From the NCBI GenBank assembly GCA_942492825.1, contig OW818635.1:1488001-1552000 (forward strand): 64,000 bases of DNA. Reading direction: 5' to 3'. Position numbers and translations under genes: made by a program. The notes beneath the pieces were generated by a model. That model saw only the letters and a program-made list of their open reading frames with translations. It had not been told where the DNA came from and did not search any database. This DNA comes from GWE2-51-13 sp942492825 (GTDB lineage Bacteria > Bacillota_I > Bacilli_A > Erysipelotrichales > Erysipelotrichaceae). This document shows positions 33,442-41,810 of this stretch, piece after piece (position 1 is the first letter of the stretch; each line of letters begins with the position of its first letter).

Positions 33442-34080
33442 ATGCGAAACGGAATCTTTATTACCTTGGAAGGACCGGACGGAAGCGGTAAAACGACCGT
33501 CTGTAAATATTTGTTGAAAGAATTGACGGCGCGTGGCTACGACGTCGTTTATACACGCGAACCCGGGGGCATAGAAATCTCCGAACAGATCCGTCATGTT
33601 ATCTTGGATCCAAAAAATACCGCCATGGACGTAAAAACCGAAGCGTTGCTTTATGCGGCTTCACGGCGCCAACATTTAATCGAGAAAGTTCTGCCGGCAC
33701 TTGATGCGGGTAAAATCGTTCTCTGCGATCGTTTCGTCGATAGTTCGCTTGCTTATCAAGGCATCGGACGTAAAATCGGATTTGAAGAAGTTCTTTCGAT
33801 CAACCTTTTCGCGATCGAAGGTCATTTTCCCGACATCACGCTCTACCTCGATCTTCCTGCCGAAATCGGTATTCAACGGATCGCAGGAAGACATTTCCTC
33901 GATCGTTTGGACCAAGAGGAAATCGGTTTTCATAACCGTGTTGTTGAAGGGTATAAAGAAGTTATACGACGTTTCGGCGATCGGATTTCGGTAGTCAATG
34001 CCAATCGCGATGAGAGATTGGTGTGTGAAGAAGCGTTGGCGGTATTAGTGAAGAGGATTGTAGCCCATGACCAAACATGA
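33442..34080 (+). CDS. tmk: thymidylate kinase
   Basis: Phosphorylates dTMP to dTDP, 212 aa. The P-loop is EGPDGSGKTT (10-19), followed by the DR(Y/F) motif CDRFVDSSLAYQG and the TREPGG loop (YTREPGGIE). The ATG has only GAGGTTGAGTT upstream. It heads the tmk-holB-ricT-rsmI operon, the same order as around B. subtilis tmk. The 3' end overlaps holB by 14 bp. Confidence 0.96.
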   Translation: MRNGIFITLEGPDGSGKTTVCKYLLKELTARGYDVVYTREPGGIEISEQIRHVILDPKNTAMDVKTEALLYAASRRQHLIEKVLPALDAGKIVLCDRFVDSSLAYQGIGRKIGFEEVLSINLFAIEGHFPDITLYLDLPAEIGIQRIAGRHFLDRLDQEEIGFHNRVVEGYKEVIRRFGDRISVVNANRDERLVCEEALAVLVKRIVAHDQT

Positions 34081-35047
34081 GCTTGCTTTAAGACAACCGA
34101 TCGCGTTTTCAATCCTAACGAAAGCATTCGAAAGCAAAAAACTTTCGCATGCATACATGTTCAATGGGAAACGCGGTAGTAAACAACGCGACATGGCGAT
34201 ACTTTTTGCGCAAAGCTTGGTTTGTCCGGATGCGGATCCTTGGGCGTGCGAAACTTGTGACACCTGCCGACGTGTCGCCGAGGGCAATTATACCGACATG
34301 ATTTTGGTCGACGGGAGCGATCGGTCGATCAAAAAGGAAGAAATCTTGAAAATCCAGGATCAATTCTCGAAAACCGCATTGGAAAAAGCAGGCAAGAAGA
34401 TTTATATCTTGGATCCGGCCGAAAATGCGACGGTCGAAGCGCTCAACAGTTTACTGAAGTTTCTTGAAGAGCCCTCCGGTGCGGATACGCATGCCATCCT
34501 GATCTCCGAACAACCGGAACGACTGTTGGAGACGATCGTATCACGTTGTCAAAATATTCCGTTTACCGCATCGATGAAAGACTTGCTTGACGAGAAGCTG
34601 AAGAATATGGATTTAGATCCATTCGACGCACGAATGTTGCGTCAATTTGTCAACGATCCCGAAGAAATCCTCGAATTGTCCGAGTCGGATGATTACCAAA
34701 GCGCGGTGTCGTTGTTCGGTCAATTCCTCGACGAATATCTCGCCAAGCCCTTCGCAGGCGAACTTTTCTTCCAAAGCCAGGTAATTCGAATGAAAGAACC
34801 GGCCGCAAACCGGAAAGCGCTTGCATATTTTCTAAGAATCGGTATGCTTTTCTTTAAAGACGTGAAGTATGACGTCGACTTTCAGAACGAAACCTGGAAT
34901 CGTCGCAAGAACGCCGCCCGAAGTACCTTCGATTGCGTCAAAGTCTTCATGATCTTCAACGAGAGCGAGTCGAAAATCTCGGGGAATGCGAATTTAGGAC
35001 TCCTCATCGATTCGATTCTCTATAAACTCAAGGAGGTTACCTTATGA
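34067..35047 (+). CDS. holB: DNA polymerase III delta prime subunit
   Basis: Clamp-loader subunit, 326 aa, an AAA+ fold that does not hydrolyse ATP. The P-loop position is degenerate (NGKRGSKQRDMA, about 28-39), as usual for delta prime. A zinc module of four cysteines follows (CPDADPWACETCDTC, about 46-60). The SRC motif is VSRCQNIPF. It overlaps tmk and ricT. Together with DnaX and a delta subunit elsewhere it loads DnaN. Confidence 0.92.
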   Translation: MTKHELALRQPIAFSILTKAFESKKLSHAYMFNGKRGSKQRDMAILFAQSLVCPDADPWACETCDTCRRVAEGNYTDMILVDGSDRSIKKEEILKIQDQFSKTALEKAGKKIYILDPAENATVEALNSLLKFLEEPSGADTHAILISEQPERLLETIVSRCQNIPFTASMKDLLDEKLKNMDLDPFDARMLRQFVNDPEEILELSESDDYQSAVSLFGQFLDEYLAKPFAGELFFQSQVIRMKEPAANRKALAYFLRIGMLFFKDVKYDVDFQNETWNRRKNAARSTFDCVKVFMIFNESESKISGNANLGLLIDSILYKLKEVTL

Positions 35048-35925
35048 ATGAACAACATTCGGAACATCACGCCAACGGCGAGAACGTTCCGCACTATAAA
35101 ACCGCATTTTCCATCCGTTTCAAAGGAAACAAGAAAGCCTATACGTTCGGGACCCATTCCGATGGCTATGTCTATGGCGACTATGTTGTGGTTGAAACGA
35201 TACGCGGAGTTGAATTAGGAGAAATCATAAGCGAACCGCGTGATGCGGCGGTCATCGATCATGCGCTTGAACTAAAACCCATTTTACGCAAAGCGACACG
35301 GGAAGACTTGGCGAACTTTGAACGAAACAAAGACTTAGCGAAGGATGCAATCGTAAAGTGTAATGACGCCATCAAGAAGTGTAAACTTGATATGAACTTG
35401 ATCAGCGCCGAATATACCTTAGATCGCTCGAAGATCATCTTCGTGTATGTCGCGGACGAACGCGTCGATTTCCGTGATCTGTTGAAAGAACTGGCAATGG
35501 TTTTCAAATGCCGTATCGAACTGCGTCAGATCGGACCGCGTGATAAAGCTAAGATCATCGGCGGGATCGGACCGTGCGGACAAGAAACCTGTTGTTCACG
35601 CTTTCTGAGCGATTTCGACGTGGTTTCCATCAACATGGCGAAAAATCAACTCCTTGCCCTGAATATTCAAAAACTCTCCGGCCAATGCGGGAAACTGATG
35701 TGCTGCTTGAAATACGAAGATAGCAACTACAAGCAAATGCGCAAAGGAACACCGAAACTAAACGAGCAGATCGACTACAATAACAAGCGGTATCGGGTGA
35801 CTTCGATGAATCTTTTGACACGCCAAGCGAAATTGGAAAGTCGGGAAGAATCTCTGTTTCTTCCGTTTGAAGAAGCGTTCAAAGACCGCGTTATCCCCGA
35901 AGAAAAAAAGGATGATGAGAAATGA
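35044..35925 (+). CDS. ricT: RicT/YaaT family protein (PSP1 domain)
   Basis: A 293-aa PSP1-domain protein. In B. subtilis RicT is part of the RicAFT complex that stimulates RNase Y-dependent RNA maturation. Diagnostic segments are GIGPCGQETCCSRFL, SGQCGKLMCCLKYE (cysteine-rich, possible cluster ligands) and the RIELRQIGPRDKAKIIGGIG strand. Partners RicA and RicF are not in the window. It overlaps holB and rsmI by 4 bp each. Confidence 0.93.
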   Translation: MNEQHSEHHANGENVPHYKTAFSIRFKGNKKAYTFGTHSDGYVYGDYVVVETIRGVELGEIISEPRDAAVIDHALELKPILRKATREDLANFERNKDLAKDAIVKCNDAIKKCKLDMNLISAEYTLDRSKIIFVYVADERVDFRDLLKELAMVFKCRIELRQIGPRDKAKIIGGIGPCGQETCCSRFLSDFDVVSINMAKNQLLALNIQKLSGQCGKLMCCLKYEDSNYKQMRKGTPKLNEQIDYNNKRYRVTSMNLLTRQAKLESREESLFLPFEEAFKDRVIPEEKKDDEK

Positions 35926-36776
35926 AACGGCAGAAGAGTTTCGATAATGATCGGCCGACCTGCTATCTGGTCGCGACCCCGATCGGCAATCTGAACGAAA
36001 TGACGCCCCGCGCGATCGAAATCCTCAAATCGGTCGACTTCATCGCGGCGGAAGACACACGCAATACCTTAAAACTATTGACGCACTTCCAAATCGAGAC
36101 ACGGATGATCTCGCATCATGAACACAATGAGAGCCAAAGCACCAATGGAATTATGCAACTCCTCGAACAAGGAAAAAATGTAGCCTTGGTAAGTGATGCG
36201 GGTTATCCCTTAATCAGCGATCCCGGCGAACAATTGGTCAAACGCATCGTCGATGCCGGATACAACGTCGTTCCGATCAGCGGAAGCAGCGCCGTCTTGG
36301 ATGCCTTGGTCGCCTCGGGACTTTCCCCGCAACCCTTTGTGTTTTACGGATTCTTGCCGGTCAGCGATAAGGAATCCAGGGCGCAATTGAATCAATTGAA
36401 AGCTTATCCGTATACCTTGGTGTTCTACGAAGCGCCACATCGGATCCAGAAGACGATCCGAAGGATGCATGAAGTCTTCGGCGATCGCAACGCATGCATC
36501 GCACGGGAACTGACCAAGCGCTATGAAGAATTCTTACGCGGAACGTTAAGCGAACTGGCCGAAGTCGAAGATCTGAAAGGCGAGATCGTATTGGTTGTTG
36601 AAGGGAACAAGGATGAACATCAACCGGACGTCGACCTCAGCGAAGTCAATGAACGTATTAGTGCTTATATCAGTAACGGAATCTCCGCTTCCAATGCGAT
36701 TCGCAAAGTCAGCGAAGAAACCGGAATATCGAAAAATGAGATTTATGCCCATTTCCACCAAAAAGGACAATGTTGA
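35922..36776 (+). CDS. rsmI: 16S rRNA 2'-O-ribose C1402 methyltransferase RsmI
   Basis: SAM-dependent tetrapyrrole-methylase-fold enzyme acting on C1402, 284 aa. Family segments are YLVATPIGNLNEMTPRAIEI, AAEDTRNTLKLLTHF, LVSDAGYPLISDPGEQLV, ISGSSAVLDALVASGL and TLVFYEAPHRIQKT. The order tmk-holB-ricT-rsmI matches B. subtilis. GGATGATGAG lies before the ATG, which overlaps ricT. Confidence 0.96.
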   Translation: MKRQKSFDNDRPTCYLVATPIGNLNEMTPRAIEILKSVDFIAAEDTRNTLKLLTHFQIETRMISHHEHNESQSTNGIMQLLEQGKNVALVSDAGYPLISDPGEQLVKRIVDAGYNVVPISGSSAVLDALVASGLSPQPFVFYGFLPVSDKESRAQLNQLKAYPYTLVFYEAPHRIQKTIRRMHEVFGDRNACIARELTKRYEEFLRGTLSELAEVEDLKGEIVLVVEGNKDEHQPDVDLSEVNERISAYISNGISASNAIRKVSEETGISKNEIYAHFHQKGQC

Positions 36777-36809
36777 TACCAAATCACTAGAAATCGATCG
36801 AGGTGCATC

Positions 36810-37229
36810 GTGAACCATAAGCAATCAAAACAGCGTACGCGACTCTTGGAGATGTTGAGAAACCATCCCGGACATCTCAGCGCCGAACAAGCGTACCTCA
36901 AACTCAAAGAAGATGAACAAGGGATCAGCCTTGCGACGGTCTATCGCAACTTGAATTTGTTGTCCGCGCAACGGATCATCAACAAGATCGACGATCCATC
37001 CAACGGAGCGATGTATGACGGTCGCGAGTATCCGCATTATCATTTCCGCTGCGACGTCTGTAACCAACTTTTCGATATCCCCGGCATTTATCTGGACATC
37101 GACAAGTCCGTGGAATCGTTGATGCATGCGAAAGTGAATCATCATCGGATCGTGTTTGAGGGGACGTGCGAAACTTGTCTCAAAGACAAGACATCGGATG
37201 CCGACGTTAAGAAACGTGCATCTTCGTAA
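36810..37229 (+). CDS. Fur/PerR family metal-dependent repressor
   Basis: A 139-aa transcription factor with a winged helix (about 1-85, LSAEQAYLKL and ISLATVYRNLNLL) and a C-terminal dimerisation domain. Structural zinc ligands are the two CxxC pairs CDVC and CETC. HYHFRC and the Asp/His residues around it form the regulatory metal site. Whether it senses iron, peroxide or another metal is not clear from sequence. The start is GTG at 36810 with GAGGTGCATC upstream. Confidence 0.9.
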   Translation: MNHKQSKQRTRLLEMLRNHPGHLSAEQAYLKLKEDEQGISLATVYRNLNLLSAQRIINKIDDPSNGAMYDGREYPHYHFRCDVCNQLFDIPGIYLDIDKSVESLMHAKVNHHRIVFEGTCETCLKDKTSDADVKKRASS

Positions 37230-37259
37230 TCATTTTCGTCATTTCTTATGTTTAAAACC

Positions 37260-37285
37260 AACCGGGATGTAAATTCCGGTTTTCA
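37260..37285 (+). terminator. terminator after the Fur-family gene
   Basis: AACCGG GATGTAAATT CCGGTTTTC, short stem plus T-rich tail. Confidence 0.65.
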
Positions 37286-37306
37286 TTACTTATCCAAGGA
37301 GGTCAC

Positions 37307-37969
37307 ATGCATTACTTTATCATCGGGGATGTCCATGGGTGTGTCCATACGTTTGAAAAGATATTGGAAACATGGAATCCGAACACCCAAAAACTCATTC
37401 AGGTCGGTGATTTGGTCGACCGTGGGAATTTCATCGTGGAGACGGTTGCTTACGCAAAAGATTTACAGTCGAAACATTTTGATAATGCGATCTTTTTAAT
37501 GGGAAATCATGAAGATGAGGTGCTAAATTTACTGAATATCGACGAGTTTGAAAATCCATTCTATTTCAAGTCCGATACCATAAGTCAGTATAAGAAAGCA
37601 AACAAAGATATTCAGGAAGATGTTGAATGGTTGACGTCATTACCGCTGTATTACGAAGACGAAGCAGTCTTAGTGTCACATGCCGGGCTTTCCTCCATCG
37701 GAGATCCCTTAGACCGAAACAACTTGATCTGGCATCGATTTCCCATACTCGATATCAATAAGACACAAGTATATGGACATACGCCTCAGTTCAATCAAAA
37801 ACCCCTCGTCGATCCGCTTTCGCACAGCATCGATATCGATACCGCATGCGTATACGGCGGAAAGTTAAGTGCGATCGTGCTTGATGAAGCAGGAATTATC
37901 ATTGACCTGATCCAGGTCAACGTCGATCCGAGGGACATAAATCTGTCCTATTTCACCCAGACATGGTAA
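37307..37969 (+). CDS. metallophosphatase of the PrpA/ApaH-like PPP family
   Basis: A 220-aa calcineurin-like phosphatase with all metal motifs: IIGDVHGC (about 5-12), VGDLVDRGN (about 34-42), MGNHEDE, VSHAGLS and VYGHTP. It could act on phosphoproteins or dinucleoside polyphosphates. AAGGAGGTCAC gives a strong start. It is followed directly by a small membrane protein gene. Confidence 0.9.
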   Translation: MHYFIIGDVHGCVHTFEKILETWNPNTQKLIQVGDLVDRGNFIVETVAYAKDLQSKHFDNAIFLMGNHEDEVLNLLNIDEFENPFYFKSDTISQYKKANKDIQEDVEWLTSLPLYYEDEAVLVSHAGLSSIGDPLDRNNLIWHRFPILDINKTQVYGHTPQFNQKPLVDPLSHSIDIDTACVYGGKLSAIVLDEAGIIIDLIQVNVDPRDINLSYFTQTW

Positions 37970-37990
37970 AATGGGGCACGGAGGAATCGC

Positions 37991-38437
37991 ATGAAAAATC
38001 TCTTTTCTACCCAACAATTGATGCGGCACAAAGAATCGATCCCGCTGGATAAGCTTGCGTTTGCGCGCTTTACGATCGTCCTATCGGGGATCTTTTCGTT
38101 TTCATCCGCCGGTATTCTGATCGTGACCACGACCTTGTCGGATTGGACCGGAATGATCTTGGTAGCGGTGATGGTCGGCTTACTGATTTTACGTGAATTT
38201 CTAAAACGCAGATATACCAAACACCTGTTGGAAAACGGTATCGATCACCTTGCGTTGACACCACTCGATATCTTAAAGTTGCGCGATCAATTTGGCGTCA
38301 GTTTCGTCGAACAAATCGCGATGTGGGTCTTTACGTATACTTTCCTGAACTTTTGGCCGATCGTGTTCGTTACGTGGATCAGCGTTTTCCGCTTAGTCTA
38401 TCGCTATCGCAAGTTGAAGTTCAAGACGACCGGGTAA
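37991..38437 (+). CDS. small membrane protein of unknown function
   Basis: A 148-aa protein. The basic N terminus is followed by two close hydrophobic helices (about 28-52 and 55-70), a charged loop with IDHLALTPLDILKLRDQFG, and a further long hydrophobic segment (about 108-138) rich in aromatic residues. CACGGAGGAATCGC lies upstream of the ATG, and a TGGTAAAAT box overlaps the stop of the phosphatase. No family is recognised. Confidence 0.7.
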   Translation: MKNLFSTQQLMRHKESIPLDKLAFARFTIVLSGIFSFSSAGILIVTTTLSDWTGMILVAVMVGLLILREFLKRRYTKHLLENGIDHLALTPLDILKLRDQFGVSFVEQIAMWVFTYTFLNFWPIVFVTWISVFRLVYRYRKLKFKTTG

Positions 38438-38498
38438 GGTTGTTTTTCGAAAGACTAAATCTTGTTTTTTACCAATACGTCCTCGCGAGTTCCTCCGC

Positions 38499-38527
38499 TT
38501 TACAAGAAGGACTTGCCCTCGTATAAT
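38499..38527 (+). promoter_or_regulatory. promoter of metG
   Basis: TTTACA (38499-38504), 17-bp spacer and TATAAT (38522-38527), just before the T-box leader. Confidence 0.85.
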
Positions 38528-38533
38528 AAGTAC

Positions 38534-38735
38534 ATTAAAAGTGTTGAAGGGAAGAGTAGTGGATCCGCAAGGCGTAGAGAGACGGCGGTTGGTGCAAGCC
38601 GGAGCGAGCGGGATACGAACATGAACCCCGAACTGCCGTATTTGGCCGCATACCGGCGTTATCGGAAGAGGGCGCCGCAAGGCGAACTAAGGTGGTACCA
38701 CGCAAATGCGTCCTTAGACAGGACGCTTTTTATTT
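38534..38735 (+). promoter_or_regulatory. T-box riboswitch leader of metG (methionine)
   Basis: Starts with GTGTTGAAGGGAAGAGTAGT, contains GTAGAGAGACGGCGGTTGGTG, and has the specifier AUG at 38621-38623 in ACGAACATGAACCCCG. The antiterminator element AAGGTGGTACCACGC (38689-38703) is followed by the terminator GCGTCCT TAGAC AGGACGCTTTTTA (38708-38732). Uncharged tRNA-Met would induce metG. Confidence 0.95.
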
Positions 38736-38752
38736 CCCCGGGAGGAAGCTTT

Positions 38753-40660
38753 ATGAGTCAACCAAAATATTACATTACGACCGCCATCGCCTATACTTCA
38801 GGCAAACCGCACATCGGAAACATTTACGAGATCGTCTTGGCCGACAGTATCGCGCGTTTTCGTCGCCAACAGGGGTATGACGTCTATTTCATGACGGGAA
38901 CGGACGAACACGGACAAAAGATCGAAGAGAAAGCGAAAGCCGCAGGGAAAACACCGCAGCTTTTCGTCGACGAAGTCGCGGGGGTCATCCGTGGATTGTT
39001 CGATCTGATGAATACCAGTTATGACAAATTCATCCGGACCACCGATCCGTATCATGAACAACAAGTCCAAAAGATCTTTAAGAAACTATATGATCAAGGC
39101 GACATCTATAAAAGCATCTATGAAGGATGGTATTGTACGGCTTGCGAATCATTCTACACCGACACGCAATTGGTATTCGGCAAATGTCCGGATTGCGGCG
39201 GGGATGTACATCGCGAAAAAGAAGAATCTTACTTCTTCAAGTTGAGCAATTACACCGATCGTTTGGTGAAATACATCGAAGAGAATCCGAAATTCATTCA
39301 ACCTGAATCTCGCAAAAACGAAATGATGAATAACTTCATCAAAGCCGGACTGCAGGATTTAGCGGTTTCACGGACTTCGTTCAAGTGGGGCATCCCGGTC
39401 ACTTTCGATCCCAATCATGTCGTTTATGTTTGGATCGACGCACTTTCCAATTACATTACCGGAATCGGGTATGACGTCGATGGCAATCATGGGGAGACCT
39501 TTAAGAAATACTGGCCGGCGGATGTACATCTGATCGGGAAAGATATTCTTCGCTTTCATACCATTTATTGGCCGATCATGTTGATGGCGTTGGATATTCC
39601 TCTTCCGAAACAAGTCTTCGGTCATCCTTGGCTCTTGGTCGGGGAAGGGAAGATGTCCAAATCCAAAGGGAATGTCATTTACGCGGATGATTTAGTGAAC
39701 CTCTTTGGTGTCGATGCGGTGCGTTATTTGATGTTGCATGAAATGCCCTTTGCGCAGGACGGAACATTGACCTACGAGTTGATGGTCGAACGGATCAATA
39801 CCGATCTCGCCAATATCTTAGGTAACTTGGTCAACCGCACTCTGACAATGGCGAACAAGTACTTTGACGGAATCGTCGAGAATCCGAACGTCCGTACCGA
39901 GTTAGACAGTGAATTGATCGATCTCGTTCTTGCGGCCGGATCCAAGGTTGATAGCCATATGGATAATTTACGCGTCCAAGACAGCATCGACGAGATCTTG
40001 GATATTTTCCGCCGTTGCAACAAATACATCGACGAAACGCAACCCTGGGTGATCGCACGCGATCCCGAAGCATTACCACGCTTAAAAACCGTTATTTATA
40101 ATCTCCTTGAGTCAATTCGTTTCGCGGCCGTGCTCTTGGAAAGTTATTTACCTGAGACTTCGAAGTCCATTTTGGACCAACTCAACACCCAACAACGCGA
40201 TCGCGCAAGCTTGACGAATTTCGGTAATTTGGAGAACGGAACGAAAGTCACCGATAAACCGACGATCCTCTTCGCTCGCTTGGATCCCGCGATCGTGTTT
40301 GAGAAACTGATGCCTGCACCGCAAAAACTTGAAACCAAACCGGAAATCACGATCGAGGATTTCAATAAAGTCGATCTTCGTACCGGTACGATCCTTTCAT
40401 GCAAAAAGCATCCGACCGCCGAGAAACTTTTGGTATCCAACGTTCAAGTCGGTCCGGAAGTGCGACAGATCGTCAGCGGAATCGCCGAGCATTTCAAACC
40501 GGAAGACCTTGTCGGGAAGAAAGTTATCGTCGTCGCCAACTTAAAGAGTGCCAAATTACGTGGCGAATTGAGCCAAGGCATGATTTTGGTCGGTGAAGAC
40601 GGAAGTCAACTTGAATTGATCGGCGCATCTTCGTTACCGGACGGATCGATTGTTCGCTAA
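38753..40660 (+). CDS. metG: methionyl-tRNA synthetase with C-terminal tRNA-binding domain
   Basis: Class I synthetase, 635 aa. The HIGH-type motif is KPHIGNIYE, and a CxxC...CxxC zinc knuckle is seen in CTACESFYTDTQ and FGKCPDCGG. KMSKS is present in GEGKMSKSKGNV. The C-terminal (about 530-635) EMAP/Trbp111-like tRNA-binding domain reads VDLRTGTILSCKKHPTAEKL. The ATG at 38753 follows GGGAGGAAGCTTT; the longer open frame from 38462 is the T-box leader. A MetG of this type forms a dimer through the C domain. Confidence 0.97.
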   Translation: MSQPKYYITTAIAYTSGKPHIGNIYEIVLADSIARFRRQQGYDVYFMTGTDEHGQKIEEKAKAAGKTPQLFVDEVAGVIRGLFDLMNTSYDKFIRTTDPYHEQQVQKIFKKLYDQGDIYKSIYEGWYCTACESFYTDTQLVFGKCPDCGGDVHREKEESYFFKLSNYTDRLVKYIEENPKFIQPESRKNEMMNNFIKAGLQDLAVSRTSFKWGIPVTFDPNHVVYVWIDALSNYITGIGYDVDGNHGETFKKYWPADVHLIGKDILRFHTIYWPIMLMALDIPLPKQVFGHPWLLVGEGKMSKSKGNVIYADDLVNLFGVDAVRYLMLHEMPFAQDGTLTYELMVERINTDLANILGNLVNRTLTMANKYFDGIVENPNVRTELDSELIDLVLAAGSKVDSHMDNLRVQDSIDEILDIFRRCNKYIDETQPWVIARDPEALPRLKTVIYNLLESIRFAAVLLESYLPETSKSILDQLNTQQRDRASLTNFGNLENGTKVTDKPTILFARLDPAIVFEKLMPAPQKLETKPEITIEDFNKVDLRTGTILSCKKHPTAEKLLVSNVQVGPEVRQIVSGIAEHFKPEDLVGKKVIVVANLKSAKLRGELSQGMILVGEDGSQLELIGASSLPDGSIVR

Positions 40661-41307
40661 TGTATAAACCCATCACGGTAACGCATGAAACGATGGACGC
40701 GCTCAAAGCGCGCGATCCTCGCTTAGGCGCTTATATCGAAGCGACCGGACCTTTGTCGCGTAGTGGAATCCTCGATCCGTATGTCGCCTTGTTGGACTGT
40801 ATCATTGCCCAACAAGTCTCGTCCGCGGTCGCCACAACCCTATCCAACCGATTCTTCGCTCGCTTTCCGCAAGGAAATCCCCAAGCCATCGTCGATAGCA
40901 CCCTTGAATCCATGCGTGAGTTAGGCCTTTCACGTTCTAAAATCAGTTACATCCAAGGGATTGCGCAAATCCAATTGGATCAAACGATCGACTTTGAAAG
41001 TCTCGGTCAACGATCCACTCAAGAAATCATGGAAGTTCTCCTTCCAATCAAAGGTGTTGGACGATGGACCGTCGAGATGTTACTGATATTCACGTATGAA
41101 AAGCAAGATGTCATGAGTTTCGGCGACTTGGCGATCCGACGCGGGATTGAACGGATCTATCATTTGGAGGAATGTACGAAGGAAATCTTCGACGAACTCT
41201 ACCAACGCTATGCTCCCTATCAATCCGCAGCTTCCTTCTACCTCTGGCATGCTTCCTTACATAAGGAGAATATCCCCTATAACGAAACAACGACGATTCA
41301 GGATTGA
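40660..41307 (+). CDS. DNA-3-methyladenine glycosylase II (AlkA-like)
   Basis: Base-excision repair glycosylase of the HhH-GPD family, 215 aa. The hairpin-helix-hairpin reads LLPIKGVGRWTVEMLLIF, and the catalytic aspartate follows in FGDLAIRRGI. No iron-sulphur cluster cysteines are present. The start TAATG overlaps the metG stop by one base. It converges with the DUF454 gene, their stops overlapping by 10 bp. Confidence 0.92.
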   Translation: MYKPITVTHETMDALKARDPRLGAYIEATGPLSRSGILDPYVALLDCIIAQQVSSAVATTLSNRFFARFPQGNPQAIVDSTLESMRELGLSRSKISYIQGIAQIQLDQTIDFESLGQRSTQEIMEVLLPIKGVGRWTVEMLLIFTYEKQDVMSFGDLAIRRGIERIYHLEECTKEIFDELYQRYAPYQSAASFYLWHASLHKENIPYNETTTIQD

Positions 41308-41316
41308 ATCGTCGTT
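41289..41316. terminator. hairpin spanning the overlapping stops of two convergent genes
   Basis: AACGACGATTCA GGAT TGAATCGTCGTT is a perfect 12-bp stem that can end transcription from both sides. Confidence 0.75.
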
Positions 41317-41681
41317 TTACTTTCAACCGTTTCTTTTAACGATCGAATATAGAATGTTACCATCAACGCAATCCCTAGTAACAGAATGGCTACCATCAGA
41401 TTGCGCATCGCGAGAATCGAAACTAGAATCGACACCCACAAACTTCCGATCGCGATCCGTTTGGTTTTGCGTGCGACTCTCCGATGTACCATGTAATCAT
41501 GGATCATCGTCCCAAAGATCGGATGGGTCGTCAACCATCGATAAAAGCGAAGATTGCTACGTAAGAAGCAATACGCTGCCAAAAGTAAGAAGGGTGTTGT
41601 TGGTAGGACCGGAAGAATAACCCCAAGGCTTCCCAATCCCAGTGATACGGTTCCAATCAACAAGTAAATCAATCGTTTCAA
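41298..41681 (-). CDS. DUF454 (YbaN) family membrane protein
   Basis: A 127-aa inner-membrane protein of unknown function. The family signature is LGVILPVLPTTPFLLLAAYC and FLRSNLRFYRWLTTHPIFG. It has two or three helices at the N terminus and two near residues 85-118. The start is TTG at 41681 with CGAGGTGAGGA upstream; a longer frame has no ribosome binding site. Confidence 0.85.
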   Translation of the reverse strand: MKRLIYLLIGTVSLGLGSLGVILPVLPTTPFLLLAAYCFLRSNLRFYRWLTTHPIFGTMIHDYMVHRRVARKTKRIAIGSLWVSILVSILAMRNLMVAILLLGIALMVTFYIRSLKETVESKTTIQS

Positions 41682-41762
41682 ATCCTCACCTCGGGGGTAG
41701 AATAGCAGAAATCGAATGGATAAGCCACTCAAACGATGGAAACGAAAGCCAATCAACCTACT

Positions 41763-41794
41763 AAAAAGCCATCCTCCACATCGAAGGATGGCTA
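41763..41794 (-). terminator. terminator after the ABC permease gene
   Basis: On the minus strand AATAGCCATCCT TCGATGTGG AGGATGGCTTTTTAG. Confidence 0.8.
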
Positions 41795-41810
41795 TTAAAC
41801 AGTTAAATGA

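Noticed and set aside
38462..38752. 97-residue N-terminal extension of metG
   Set aside because: It is the metG promoter and Met T-box leader; the protein family starts at the ATG at 38753.
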